A stretch of 64,000 nucleotides of DNA from Cryptomeria japonica (GCF_030272615.1 NC_081405.1:572318252-572382251); one strand, 5' to 3'. Numbered from the stretch's first letter, positions 34,838 through 49,763 are shown. A program made the numbers and translations. Notes: generated by a model not told the origin, from the sequence alone.

Positions 34838-36278
34838 CCAGTTCATGGCATTTTCCATCTTTGAATTACAAATGAAATCCTCTATCCATCATTTGATCTA
34901 CACTCAAAATATTATGCTTCAAACCTTCAACATAATAAACATTGTTAGTATTAGTCTTACCATCCAAGGATATTATTCCTTTGCCTTTGGTCCTGCATGC
35001 CTTGTTGTCTCCAAATTTGACTAGTCCACCACCAAATTCTTATAGAGTCAGGAATTTCCTCTCTTCACTAGTCATGTGATGTGAGAAACCACTATCTATA
35101 ACCCATTCATCCTTCTCTTCAATTTTAGCAGCCAGGGCTTTCTCCTCAGTATGATTTGTATCAATGACAAGTTCCAGAGAATCATCCTTGATGGCAATAA
35201 AGACCCAATCTTTGTCAGAGCTTCCATTACCAGATCCACTCATAGGTTCATCATCATCATCATCATCTGTAATACCAAAATCATCATCACCAGCATAGGA
35301 ACATGATTTATCCTTATTCCTTCTAAATCTAGGTATGCTCTGATATTCTAGATTAGGTTTATAATTCCTCATAAATCTTTCTTGATTCCTAGCAGCTCTT
35401 TTAGGACATCTAGAAGCAAAATGACCAATCTTAGTGCATGAAAAACATTTAAAAGGAACCTTTCTTTCATACTTACTTTCAACCAGTCATTAAGGGATTC
35501 CTTTGGCAATTAGGGATTCCAACTCTTCAAGTTCTTTGTCTTCTCTCTCAATGTCTTCCAAAGCTTTAGCATATAACTCCTTCCAATCTATCTTCTGCTT
35601 ACCGGAGGTATATTCTCTAAATGTAGTCTTTGTTTTAGTAGCACTCTAATCTCCAAGCTCTTCAAGTTCAAAAGTAGTCAACTTTTGAAGTAATGTATCT
35701 CTAGTAACAGGGGTATTTGACATTGTCCGGAGTTCATTTATTGCAGTAGCGTTCATCTTGTAAGCCGAAGGTAGAAATCTCAAAATCTTTGACACAACCT
35801 CATCCTCATTAACATTTCCACCGGAGCATTTGATTCCCATGACAATCTCATTCACTCTATCCATGAAAGAACTTATATTCTCATCTTCTTCCATCTTAAA
35901 AGTTTCATATTTCACCTGGTAACCTTCAAGTTTTGCAATCTTTACTGCTCGGTCACCTTCATAAAGAGTTTCAAGCTTCAACCAGATCTTCTTTTCATTT
36001 TCCAGCTCTATGACATTCAATAGCTTCTCATCTGATAGGGAACTTAACAATGCTTCTTTCGCTCTAACATCATTATCAACTCTCTTTTGCTCATCAGAAG
36101 GTGTCAGAGTTTTAGAATTAGGATCATGAGGTCTATAGCCTTTGTTTGTTATCTCCCAAACTTCAGCTCCAAGACATCTCAGATGAATCTTCATTCGCTC
36201 CTTCCATATTTGGTAATTTGAACCATCAAATATGGGACTCTCCTTTTGATATGGATTAAATATAAAAGTTGATGCCAT
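34838..36278 (-). pseudogene. gag: Element E' gag and start of protease, truncated
   Basis: On the minus strand the ATG at 36278 starts MASTFIFNPYQKES. The capsid region (FDGSNYQIWKERMK, KMEEDENISSFMDRVNE) stays open to 35646. It is followed by a CCHC knuckle near 35440 (C-F-S-C...H...C), an acidic stretch (DDDDDD, about 35265), and the protease motif IDSGFSHHMTSEE at about 35100-35060. GLKHNILSV and FKDGKCHEL bring the frame to about 34838, where it meets element E in opposite orientation. Integrase and RT are missing. Stops and small frameshifts are present. Confidence 0.85.
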
Positions 36279-36319
36279 TTGATCTCCTCAAGTGGTTAAG
36301 CTTCTACAGAGAGGACCTC

Positions 36320-36331
36320 ATTCTGATAACA
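36320..36331 (-). other. Decayed primer-binding site, element E'
   Basis: Minus-strand TGTTATCAGAAT, three changes from the initiator-Met complement, at the expected place between LTR and gag. Confidence 0.65.
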
Positions 36332-36333
36332 AT

Positions 36334-37998
<1,665 letters not shown>

Positions 37999-38630
37999 AG
38001 TATGTTGTACTATGACTATTCACTACGATTATCAACATATTTTGAAAGAAAATCATACAGAGATCATATATGTAACATAGATAGATGAATAAGAACAATT
38101 GAAAGAGATATAATCTGAGAATGATTTTTATCTTCCTCTAATTTGAAATTTGAAAGTGTATATTCGTTTAGCTTACAGGAAGTAATCAGTTTCATGAATT
38201 TGATCATTATTTTATGTATAAATATATACATATACACACACATAGATATATAGCCATAGATTTCATACTTTAAAAGCAATTTGCCTAACATTCAAGCATA
38301 AAACAAAAAGAAACAATTTGACCTACCTAAGAATTTGATTCTTGAATCTGATTGCACAAACGACCTATTGAAATATATCGATTCTTCCTTCCTTCCCTTT
38401 ACTAGTATTTTCCCCAAATCGGCTAAGTGTTTTCAGAGTATCCTTTTCTTTTCTACTGTGTATGAAATAATGACTACGTTTTTTTCCTATTAAGCTGCTT
38501 GGCATTGGATTTTTCTTGACTTCGTGACTCAAAAAATCTTTGTTCACTAGCTGTTTGTTGTGGTTTGCATCTATTTAATGGCTTGGGAGAGGCACATCGC
38601 CCTCCTTCTAAGGCTCTTTACTCCCCATAA
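37999..38630. other. AT-rich spacer
   Basis: No gene or element boundary seen between the microsatellite and the proposed 3' LTR of element G. Confidence 0.55.
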
Positions 38631-39196
38631 TGTAGAGGTGGAATTTAAACATTGTACTTCATCTATTTTATTTTGAAGACAATTACTCCATCTACATAAA
38701 CAATGCATATACAAACAAACATCAAAATACATGATTAATCATTTAAAAGCATTCAATCAATCTTTCTTTGAAACAATGACATCAAATTTAACTCTTCATG
38801 TAAAATTACATCCTTCATATAAAATAAACATTCATTTACACAAGATGCATTCGATGCAACTACTGTGGTGTGTGAGATTCCATCTCCATACCGAATTCAA
38901 AAAGCTAAAACAACTCTACTTGAACCAAGTTCTCACCTTCATCCAGGTTCACCTATTCCTGCATTCACTTGCACTCGATTATTCATTAGCAATGACAATC
39001 CCCAATTTTCACAATAAAATAATTTAAATCATTCATTTGCATTTAAATTTCTATTTCCATTCAATTTCATTTCATTATCCATCTAATTCAATTTCAATCT
39101 CATTTCTATTTCCATTTCATCCATATAACATAGAATATAAATAATTTTCCTAATTTAATCATTGCAATTAAATATAAATAAAAATGGTACGTGACA
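38631..39196 (-). repeat. Putative element G 3' LTR
   Basis: Minus strand: TGTCACGTACC... follows the PPT-like AAGTGGAGAAGGA and ends CCTCTACA, 566 bp. Its partner, expected from 50645 rightwards, ends CTCTTTACA but is otherwise hard to align by eye. The boundaries rest mainly on the PPT and TG/CA ends. Confidence 0.5.
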
Positions 39197-39209
39197 TCCT
39201 TCTCCACTT
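39197..39209 (-). other. Polypurine tract, element G
   Basis: Minus-strand AAGTGGAGAAGGA next to the TG of the proposed LTR. Confidence 0.55.
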
Positions 39210-39405
39210 GGAAGAGACATTGTCCTGATGTCTTATTAAACATCAATAAGAAAATAGTATCTCAAACATCATGAAATAACTACCACAAATCATAGTCTCA
39301 AGTTAAAACATAAGCAATAATAGTAGCATCTATGCTATCCAAGTTCACAACATGTGAATCAAAACCAGAGTATCAAAGTATCTCTTGCAATAAGAAAACA
39401 CTAAT

Positions 39406-42400
39406 CTATGAAAACAAATGAGGAAATTGATGATGAATCATCTCAGAATCCTCCCATGTAGAACTATTCTCAGAATAATGGTCCCACTAGACCTTATACT
39501 AAGTAAAATCTCTGCTACGTAGCTTAACACTATGCCGATCTAAGATTCAAATGGGCTCCACTAGCACCACCCTCGGATCTTGTACCTGTAAAGATCGATA
39601 TTCAAGAATATGAGATGCATCAGGATGATATGGTTTCAACAAAGAAACATGGAAAACATTATGGATTCAAGCTAGAGAAGGTGGTAAAGCTAATCTATAA
39701 GCAACTAGATTAATGACTTCCAGCACATCAAAGGGTCCCACATATCTCGGTGCCAACTTTGATGATTTCCCAAATGAGATAAAGCTCTAATGAGGCTTAA
39801 ACCTCAAAAAGACTTTATCTCCCACAACAAACTATCTAAAAATCCCATTTCTATCAGCATATCTCTTCTGTCTATCGGCTGCCTCCTTCAACCTACTCCT
39901 GATCAACTTCATCTGCTCATCCATTTCCTAGAGAAAATCAGGACCAATGATGATCCTATCTTCTATCCTATCCCAACTAATGGGCGTGCGACACTTCTGT
40001 CCATAGAGTGCCTCAAAAGGTGTCATCCCTAATGATGCATGAAATGAGTTGTTATAAGAAAACTCAACCAATGGCAAAAATTCCTCCCACTTGTACTATT
40101 GATCCATGTTGTACATCCATACAAGATCCTCTACTACCTGATTAACCCTTTCCATTTGGCCATCTGTCTCAGGATGAAATGTTGAACGGAAATTCAATCT
40201 AGTTCCCAAAGCTGCATTCAGTGTCGTCCAAAACCTAGATGTCATCCTGGTATCCCTATCAAATATGATGGTTTTTGGTACACCATACAATCAGAATATC
40301 TCCTGCACAAATTTCTTTGCAAGAATAAAGGATTCATCCTTGAGATTACCATGTATGAAATGTGCAACTTTTTTCAACTTATCAATAACTAATAAGATTG
40401 TATCATGTTTTTTCTTTCTCATAGGTAATCCTTGCATACAATCCATACTGATTACTTGCCACTTATACTCAGAGATGACATGTTGAAACAAAAGTCTTGC
40501 TAGATGAACATGCTCAACTTCCACTCGCTGGTGTTCCAAACATTGTGGCACATGCTCTATCACATTTTTCCTGAGTTTAGGCCAAAAGTACAAAGTCCTC
40601 AACTCATCTACCATCTTCATTACTCCATGATGTCCTGAGTAAGGTGTATTGTGAACCTCATGCAAGATCATCTTCCTTAAGTCTTTGCCTTTAGATATAT
40701 ACATTCTCCTTTGGTATCTTAAAATACCATCATGTTCCAACACATATCCATGAAATCGATGATCTGAAGGATCTACCTCGAAGGCTTGTTTAACCCTTAG
40801 GTAATTCTCATCTTCAAGGAGATTCTGTAACACTTTATGCTTCAATTTTGACCTTGTTGTAACTATAACAGATAGATGTCTTCTTTGGCTAAGAGCATCT
40901 GCTACTCGGTTTTCCTTTCCCTTGATATATTCAATACCAAAATCATGCTACTCGGTTTTCCTTTCCCTTGATATATTCAATACCAAAATCATACTCACTT
41001 AGTAACTCAAGCCACCTTCTCTGTCTTACATTAAGGTTAGGCTATGTAAAGATATACTTCAGTCCTAAGTGACTTGTCTTTAGCTCAAATGCCTTCCCTA
41101 GGAGGTAATGCCTCCACATTTGTAATGCATGAACAATAGCCAAAAGCTCTAAGTCATGTGGTGCATAGTTTAATTCATATTGCTTCAGTTTCCTAGACTC
41201 AAAAACAACCACATCTCATTCTTGCATCAACATTGCTCCTACACCTTCACCTGAGGCATCCATAATTACTATGAAGTGTCTATTAGGATCTAGTATATTC
41301 AAGACTGGTGCTAATGTCAACTTCTGCTTCAAAAGCTAAAATGTCTCTTCGCACTTCTCAGTCCATTCAAATTTATTTTCCTTCTTAGAGAAGTAATAGG
41401 TGTTGCTATCCTAGAAAATCCTTCCACATACTTCTTGTAGTATCCTACAAGACTCATAAAACTTCAAACCTCTGTAAAATTCTGAGGTGTTGGCCAATCT
41501 ACAATCACCTCTATCTTTGTATGATCAACATAAATTCCCTCTACAGATATGATATGGCCTAAATAGTGCACTTTTTCCTGAAAGAAGGCACAACTCAAAA
41601 ACTTACCACAAATATTTAGATCTCTATTCTCAAGTGCTTCTTGTGTTCCTCTTCATTCTTGGAATAAATCAAAATATCATCAATGAATATATGCACAAAA
41701 TCATCCAAGTAATCTCTACAGGTATTGTTCATAAGGCTCATGAACGTTGCTTGAGCATTTGTTAGACCAAAAGGTACTACTGTGAACTCATACTTCCCAT
41801 ACCGAGTTCGAAATGTTGTCTTTGAGATATCCTCTTCTTTTATCCTCAACTGGTGGTATCCTAATCTAAGGTCGACCTTAGAGAATACGATGGCACCCTT
41901 CATTTGATAAAATAGCTCATCTATCCTAGGCAAAGGATACTTAGTCTTAATGGTCACCTTGTTTAGTGTTATGTAGTCAATACATAATCTCAAGGTTCCA
42001 TCCTTCTTCTTCATGAAGATTACTGGAGCACCCCATGAAGATACACTTGTTCTTATGAAACCTTGCCTAAGAAACTCCTGCAATTGAGCCTTAAGCTCAT
42101 ATAATTCTATGGTAGTCATTATGTAAGGAGCCTTGGATTGTGGCTTGGTTCCAGGTAAGAGTTCAATAGAGAAGTCAAATTCTCTCCTAGGTGGTAGCTT
42201 TGTAATCTCTTCTGGAAAAACATCTAGGAACTCTCTGAGAATTGGATAATCCTTAGGACTCCTCTTGGCATTATCCAAGTCACTCACAAGTATAGAAAAA
42301 AATGGAGTATCCCTTCCTTTGCACTTTCTTGATTTGCATAGCTGAGATGTGTCTCAATTCAGGAGGCTTTTGAGACCCATGAATCTCAACTGGATTTCCA

Positions 42401-42760
42401 TAATCATCTAAACAATTGAAAACTTTGTCTTGATCATAGTTTACTACAAATTTATGCTTAGTTAACTAGTTAATACCTAAGATCACATCATATGATCCCA
42501 GTGGTGCTACATATAAATTAACCTGAGTTTATAAATTAGGAAGCTCTAAATCACTGCAAAATAGACATGAATCTACCCTCTTCTCTACTCAATTTCTATT
42601 CTAAACCATCCATGCATGTGACATATAACCAGGTCTAATAGGTAATCTAGAAACTATTTTAGGATCAATAAAGAATTCAGTAGCTCCTGTATCTATCAAA
42701 ATAGAAACTGATTGACCAAAAAGCTTGCCTATTATCTGGATAGGTAAAGCCTAAAAGTTT
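39406..42760 (-). pseudogene. pol: Element G pol (protease, RT, RNase H, integrase, chromodomain-like end)
   Basis: The protease has the motif ILIDTGATEFF near 42700. Reverse transcriptase is open at 42287-41616 with [18 protein letters not shown] and the catalytic [10 protein letters not shown]. RNase H follows (about 41220-40900) and is shifted by a 46-bp tandem duplication at 40901-40992. The integrase HHCC region (GHHGVMKMVDELR..YFWP) and core lie at 40845-40096. The core's last catalytic region reads HPETDGQMERVNQVVE. The C-terminus at about 39540-39430 ends with W..HYSENSSTWEDSEMI, the tryptophan/TWE pattern of a chromodomain. This suggests a chromovirus that would target histone marks. 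Numerous stops and frameshifts are present, so it is not functional. Confidence 0.88.
40901..40992. repeat. Perfect 46-bp tandem duplication in element G RNase H
   Basis: 40901-40946 and 40947-40992 are identical (begin GCTACTCGGTTTTCC, end CCAAAATCAT). 46 is not a multiple of 3, so it shifts the reading frame. Confidence 0.93.
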
Positions 42761-43550
42761 GCTTGGCGATTGTCAACCGCTGCATGAATCTAATGCTGTG
42801 AAGATCCTTGCTAATTCTCTCCTCTCTAATTTGTGGAACGTTTTGGACAATTAGAAGCATAATGATTTCCCCCACAATTATAGCATCCATCTCTAGGCCT
42901 TGGGTGCCCTCCTGACATGTTCCTATCAAAGTTTTGTCTAGTATTGGAATTAGAGAAGTTGGTGTTATTGTTCACTTTCTTGTTTCCATCCTGATTTACT
43001 CCTCCTCTATCTTGAGGATTAGCTCCTCATTTCAGATTCCTTATCTGTCGACTGTTGTTGTCCTTTTGATTATTATTGTTTTGAAAATTCCTATTCCCAA
43101 AACCTGGTTTAGTATTCGCATTCTTCTTGAAATTTGCCAATTATTGTAACTTATGTTCTTGTTTAGTAGCTTTCTAAAAAAATTCATCCATAGTCAATGG
43201 ATTGTGAATATCCACTTCAGCTCTAATGTGAGTCCTCAAACCTAAGATGAACTTCCGAATGCAAAATCGTTCATCCATCTGGTACTGTGGTACATACTTT
43301 AGGAGATTAGTGAATTTATCCCAATAGTGAGTAACTGTCATACCACCGTGTGTCAGAATCTGGAACTCTGTCATTTTCCTATCATAGAATAACTGAGGAA
43401 GCCACCTCTTCCTAAAAGACTATTGAAATAACTCCCAAGTGATATCACCAAGCTATAACTTCTTCTTAGATTTCTCATTGTCCCACCATGTCGCAACTTC
43501 TTAGTTATTCTATGATAGGAAAATTGTCCCACCAGGCTTTAGTTTCATTA
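42761..43550 (-). pseudogene. gag: Element G gag, C-terminal part (left of insertion F)
   Basis: Retrotransposon gag segment open at 43374-43174 (TVTHYWDKFTNLLKYVP, KFILGLRTHIRAEV). It is followed by a CCHC knuckle at about 42900-42850 (CYNCGGNHYASNC). It joins 50553-50233 once F and one TSD copy are removed. Confidence 0.8.
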
Positions 43551-43555
43551 AACAT

Positions 43556-44007
43556 TGTTGGTGTAATTATTTATTCTTATAGGATATAATTACACTTTAC
43601 TTAAGTTGACTTAGGATAATGCATCTCATCATAGTTTGGATATAAGACACTTAGGGAAGTATGCACATAGGGATGATGCTTGTTGGATAAATTCCACCTT
43701 TTGTGGTCTTATCTTGCTGTTACATTCCACATTCGGTGGGTGATCCACCTCTTGTGGAATATTATATTATTTCTCCTACCTACACCTACTTTTTCTTACC
43801 TACCCTTGTTTCTCATTGAGCCACATGTCATGATTGTGTGCTCACATATCCATTTGTCCTTGCCTATATAAGCAGGCCCATAGTCATTGTATTGGTTAAT
43901 CCAGTCGATCATTTGCATATTGTTGAGAATACAGTTTGTTCTTGTCAAACTATTGTCTCTCTTTTTTGTGTTTTTCATTGTGCTCTTGATCTTGGCAAAA
44001 TCTCACA
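43556..44007 (+). repeat. Element F 5' LTR
   Basis: TGTTGGTGTAATTATTTATTC... to ...AAAATCTCACA. TATA box CCTATATAAGCAGG at about 43863. The PBS follows with no spacer. Confidence 0.95.
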
Positions 44008-44019
44008 TGGTATCAGAGC
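44008..44019 (+). other. Primer-binding site (initiator tRNA-Met), element F
   Basis: TGGTATCAGAGC directly abuts the LTR. Confidence 0.94.
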
Positions 44020-45462
44020 CATTGGGGCTTCATTGATTGGTTTTGGGAGACATCTTGGAAGGCTTCTAATTCAGATCTGAGGTATTGTGCATTTTTTAGG
44101 CATCCTAGAGCATTTTCGACCTCACCATTGCATCCGAGAGGCCGCTTCCATAAAAATTGAGTATAAACTCGACCTATTATTTGATTTATTTTTAAAAAAA
44201 ATTAGCAGATTTTGTTGTATTACATTTTTTTTTTTTTAAAATCATATTACTGTCAGGGGGGCCATTACCCCACCCCGACCCATACTATACGACCTACGAC
44301 TGCAGGTTCTACAGACTGTACCGACCGCCACTTACCGTTGGCCCCCGCCGCTGCTTGCCACAATGACCTCCTCTGTTTCCTGGCTACCACTTATCTCTGT
44401 GCTGCTGACCGCTGTGCTGCCGACCACCGGCCACCGCTATGACCTCCCGCCGGCCCCAACCACCGTCTGTAGGCCCCAGCCACTGCTGCCAGCCCTAGCC
44501 ATCGGCAACCTCCCACCTCGACCATCGCTGCCGGCCCTGGCTCCCATCGACAATCTCCTGCCAACGTACCATGTGCCCATAACCTTCCTCTGGTGGGACC
44601 CACGTCTACCACATGGTAGGTGGCCACTGGCCCATGGGCAAGACACTCTGCGACAAGTCATCACCACCGTACAATACAGTCTCGCCCAGTCAACTACCAC
44701 ATCATTTGTCTGTATATCCAGGGAGAAGGGTGCAATGACCATTTTGATGGTCATACAACCATTAAATTTAACACAGTGAATTGCTGACATCAACACTTTT
44801 TTGAAAAATTTACAGCCCTCTCCATTGAGTAGTTTGATTTTTTGGGTCAACTTTGGAGGCCTATAACTTGCTCAATGTTGCTCCTTTTTTGGTGCAATTT
44901 TTTTTTATTTGGGCTAATTTTTCGTGCTCTCTGTAGTGGTGTAGTTATTTTCTAATTTTGGTGAGCAGGTTTGTCAGAATTTTCAGATTCTCTCAACAGT
45001 ACCTGTCCAATCCTTAATTTTGCAACTTCAAAGGCTTCATTTGGGCTCATACGACCTCCTTTTCAGGTGTCATTTTTTTTGAAAGTGCATATCTTTTTGT
45101 CTACTTTCATAATCTATCATTAATTTGCAGAGATTTTGAGTGGATATTGTACTTTTAGAAATTGGTATTTTTTGGCCTACTTGGCACTTGTAATTTTCTT
45201 GGATCTTAGTTTAGATCTCTTGCATTATTAGTTTAAGTCTCCTTTGGCCTCTTTGAGGTAGTTGTAAAGTTGAAATCAGAAGTCCACTTTGCCATTTTTT
45301 GCAAGTGGCCCATTGTACATGCACTAAGTATAAAGTGCCAAATCATTATTTTTTATTTTTTTTTTGGGGGGGGGTGGGGGGTTCTTTGATTGAGTGAATT
45401 TGAGGAGGGGTGTCTTATGTGATTGTGCCTCTCTTTCCTTGTGCTCTATCATTTTTTTTTCT
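44020..45462 (+). other. Element F leader with a GC-rich block
   Basis: 1.44 kb between PBS and gag. The part at about 44255-44660 is strikingly C/G-rich against AT-rich surroundings and allows chance frames on both strands (for example 44363-44779). No protein family recognised. A T-run followed by a G-run sits at 45351-45385. Confidence 0.6.
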
Positions 45463-46410
45463 ATGAGTCCTCATAAATTTCCACCTTTAACTCCACATAA
45501 CTATGCATCTTGGAAAATAAAAGCATGGAGCAAACTAATGGAAAAAGGACTCACGCATTTCATAGATGGAACAATAGTAGCACCAATAGATCCTAATACT
45601 GATCCTAATGCTCAATTAGAATGGCTCACTAAAAATTACATGGCTCTTGGAACTTTGCACAAGTACGTATCAGATGACCCCATTTTTCACATTGAGAAGT
45701 GTTCAACAATCAAAGCGGCTTGGGATATCTTTCAGAAATTGTATGGTCAAGTTGATGAAATCAGAGGCTACAAGATTGACAATGAGCTCACCAACTTGGA
45801 TCCCAAGAGTTTTGGAACAATCCAAGATTATGTCACCAAAGCAAATGAGCTAAGAGCAAAGCTTAAAGATTGTGGAATTGAAAAAAAAGATGCTCAATTG
45901 ATATTCAACTTGTTGGAAAAGCTTTCACCTGAATATGCAGGATTTGTTTCTAGCTTCCAAACCCATCGCTTGACAGTGGGGAATTCCTACACTATGCCTT
46001 CATTTGATGCTTTCACATAAATGTTGATGTTGGAACAATCTAAGTTGTTGAACATGGGGATTCTCAAGTCTTCAAAGTCCAAGGCTTTGGTGGCTAATCA
46101 AGGGAGTCAAGGCAAAGATTCCAATAAGAAGAAGAAGAAGCAATCTAAGTCAAAGCCACAATAGGAAAAAGGACAATTATCCTCTCCATCGCAAGGCAAT
46201 TTTTCATCCTCTTCTAAGAAGGGGAATCCACCTAAGAAGGAAACACCAACTTTTTCTTATTGCAAGAAGTATGGTCATGCTGAGCATCAATGCCACACCA
46301 AGCAAGTTGATGAGTTGACGTATATCCTTAAGAAGAACAACATCAATTTTCCATCTACCTACAACAAGAAGGAATCATCTCCTTCCACTTCCTCATAGTC
46401 TAAGGGAAAA
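45463..46410 (+). pseudogene. gag: Element F gag
   Basis: ATG at 45463 (MSPHKFPPLTPHNYASWKIK), a DUF4219/UBN2-type copia gag. The capsid part (AAWDIFQKLYGQVDE, LTNLDPKSFGTIQDYV) is open to a TAA at 46017-46019. The frame then continues through a Lys-rich tract (SNKKKKKQSK, about 46110) to a zinc-knuckle remnant (YCKKYGHAEHQC, about 46258) that has lost its first Cys. Further TAG stops lie at about 46162 and 46398. The same frame runs straight into protease, so gag and pol formed one polyprotein. Confidence 0.88.
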
Positions 46411-46422
46411 GGGCAAGCATTT

Positions 46423-49400
46423 GTGGCTACAACAAGTTCTTTACAACAGTGGATACTTGACTCGGGTGCCTCTTATCACATGGGTTCTACAAAGGAGCAT
46501 TTTTCTTCATCGGAGCCATCAAAGGTACCTCACATTTACATAGGTGATGATACACAAGTTGAGGTTGAAGGGAAAGGTTCGGTTTCCATGGATGATGGAA
46601 CATTTGAGAATGTTCTTTATGTTCCTACTTTATCTAACAATATTCTCTCTATCTACCAAATCACTCACTATGGGAATGGGAAAAAGGTTGAGTTTACACC
46701 TGATTCAATTGTGGCAAAAGAACTTGATAATGATGCTTTGGTAGCAGTGGGACAAGTCAATGATAATTCAAGGCTTTATTCATTCTCCCACTTTGTGCTA
46801 AGTTCTCCTACTAGGGCCTTGTTTACTCATTCAAATTCAGAAAGTAAGCTATGGCATGAGCGGTTTGGCCACCTCAACTACTGCTATCTTCAACAGCTTA
46901 GCACTAAAGACATGGTCACGGGTCTAGATTGAATTATTTTTTCAGAGGGTGTATGTTCAGGATGTTCCATGGGCAAGCATCTCGAGGATAACTTTGATAA
47001 GGGGAAAGCTTAGAGAGATTTGGAAGTTCTTCAACTTATTCACAATGATGTAGTAGGTCCATTTCTATCACCTTCATTTAGTAGGGCCCACTATGTCCTT
47101 GCCTTCATTGATGACTACTCCCACATCACTTGGGTCTATTTTCTTGTACATAAGAGTGAAGTGTTTGACAAATTTCTAGACTTCAAGGCTCATGTGGAGA
47201 AGCAATCAGGGAAAGTGGTCAAGAGATAATGGAAGGGAATATGTGAACAAAAGACTTGAGGATTTTTGTTTATATGAGGGGATTGATCTCCAGCATTCAG
47301 TTGCCTACACTCCATAATAGAATGGAGTTACTGAATGTAAGAATGGAACTCTCAAGGAAATGGCTAACTGTATGATACATGTACATTCCCTTGATCCCAC
47401 CTTTTGGGTAGAGGCTATCAGTTGTGCTACACACATCCAAAATTGGGTTCTTCACAAAGCTTTGACGGGTATTACTCTTTTTGAGGCTTGGGCTCGTAGG
47501 AAATCGATTGTGAGACATTTTAGATTCTTTGGGTGTCCAACACGGGCTCGCATTCCTCCACAGAAATGCAAGGCATTGGAACCTTAGAGTAGGCCTTGTA
47601 TTTTTGTTGGATATCCCGAGGGTGTTAAGGCATATCGATTGGTGGATCCAGAGACACATGTGGTGTTTATTGAGAGGAGTTTTCATTTTGAGCAAATCTC
47701 TCCTAGCTTAGCCTCACTTCCTCCTCTACCTTCCTCCATTGTGGATAGTGATTCAAATGATGAGACTCCTTCAACTGTGACTTGCAGGGTTACACCTCCA
47801 GAGGGTCCACTAGCAGTTGAGGAGCCTTGTCCTCCACCTCCACCTAGACCTCATTAGACTCAACAGACACTTGAGTCAATGGGTTCTCTTGTTGGGGATC
47901 CTTTAGATACATGGAGGACTCGATCACAACATTAGGACCTTCCACATGCATACATTTCTAATTCTTTCAATCCATAGACATTTCAAGAAGCATCAGGGGC
48001 TCTCGAGTGGGACCAAGCTATGGAAGAAGAGTATAGTTCCCTGATGAGGAACAACACTTGGGAGTTAGTCCCTCTCCCTAAGAGGAGAAAGATGGTTCGA
48101 TGTAAGTGGATCTATCAGACCAAGTTTGTAGTGGATGGTAGTGTGGATAAGTATAAGGCTCAACTTGTTGTGAAAGATTTCTCTCAGGTTCTAGGTGCTG
48201 AATATACTGAGACCTTTGCACTCGTAGCCAAGATGAACTCCATTCACTTGACACTAGCTATTGTTGCAGCTCATGGTTGGGTTGTCCATCAGATGGATGT
48301 GAATAGTTCTTTTCTTCATGGGGATCTTGATGTGGAGATATATATGGAGAATCCACAGGGGTTCATCCAGGATTCTTCATTGGTTTTCCAACTAAGGAAA
48401 TCTCTCTATGGCCTTAAGAAGGCCCCTAGGGCTTGGTACACCAAGATGGATTCCTTCCTTCTCTCAGCAAGGTTCACCAGGTGTCATTCTGATCCAAATA
48501 TCTACATTTTGTGACATGATGACTCACACTTGATACTTGTGCTCTATGTTGATGATTTGATCATTACAGGGAGCACCTCATCCATCATTAGCAGTGTCAA
48601 ATCTTCTTTGCATGACAAATTTTCTATGACTGACTTGGGTCTTTTGCACTACTTTCTCAAGATAGATATTTTACAGTCACCTTCCAGGATTACACTTTCG
48701 TAGCCCAAGTATGCTCTTGATCTACTTGCATGCTTTTATATGGCTGATTGTAAGCCTGCATCGACTCCCTTTCTTTTAGGAGTCAAGATTGAGTCTAAGT
48801 GCTCTTCTCCACCAGTTGATGCCACATTGTATCACCAACCTGTGGGTAGTCTCATCTACTTGACTCACACACACCCTAACATTTCATTTGCAGTTGGCAT
48901 GGTTTCCTGCTTCATGCAGGAACCACATGAGCTTCATTGGAAAGCCGCCAAATGCATCCTACACTACATCCAGGGTACACATCATTATGGTATTCACTAT
49001 GCAATAGGAACATGACTTTGCTTGGTTGGATACATAGACTCTGAATGGGCTGGTGATCTTGATGATCTTAAGTCTACTTCTGGTTACAAGTTTCACCTTG
49101 GTTCAAACCCCATTTGTTGTCATAGCAAGAAGCAACATGCTATTTCTCTCTCTTCGACTGAGGCTAAGTATCGAGGGGTTGTTAATGCAGCGACTAAGAC
49201 TATTTGGCTTTAGCATATTCTCATAGATTTTGGGTTCTCCACTCCACAGCCGCGAGTTCTGCATTGTGACAATCAGAATGCTATTGCAATCTCAAAGAGC
49301 CCAGTTCAACATGAGTAGACCAAACACATCAAGATTCATATGCACTACATTCGAGAGCTGATTTAGGAGTAGGTCATTGATTTGCAATATTGTCCTACAA

Positions 49401-49461
49401 TAGAGAAGGTTGCAGACATATTCACCAAACCCTTCACTGAGAGTAAGTTCCAGTATTTGTG
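46423..49461 (+). pseudogene. pol: Element F pol (protease, integrase, RT, RNase H)
   Basis: The protease motif is ILDSGASYHMGS at about 46450. GAG-pre-integrase is LWHERFGHLN at about 46850. The integrase core begins LIHNDVVGPF (47032) and runs through FIDDYSHITWVYF. A single frameshift near 47225 follows, then NGVTECKNGTLKEM near 47325, where the usual Arg after the catalytic Glu is Cys. RT (48020-48700) has TWELVPLP, VHQMDVNSSFLHGDL and the catalytic LYVDDLIITG near 48543. RNase H (49022-49440) includes DSEWAGD, STSGYKF and ADIFTKPF. About ten in-frame stops, mostly TAG or TGA. Conserved domains throughout, no domain lost. Confidence 0.93.
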
Positions 49462-49763
49462 AGCTCTCTTGGGGTTGCGGGATGTTTCATTAGGGGGGGT
49501 CAGCTGACTTTTCCTTCCTCTCTTATGGGGGGGACTTTTTCCTCTTTGAGGTTTTGTCCTTCTTCTTTGAGAGTCTCTTTGTACCTTTATCTCTCTTTTG
49601 GGGGGGAGTTTTTTCCCACTAGGTTTTCTCCCTTTCTTCGTTTGTGAGAGATTGCATTGTATAGGTTTGCTTGCATTTGCATTTTATACATGGGTACCTA
49701 TCATGGCCTATTAGCCGAGACCCATCTTGCATTGTTGACTTGAGTCTTCATTCCCCTAAGTTG

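Noticed and set aside
44363-44850. Overlapping frames in the GC-rich block of element F
   Set aside because: Stop-poor because GC-rich; equally open on both strands and without a family match.
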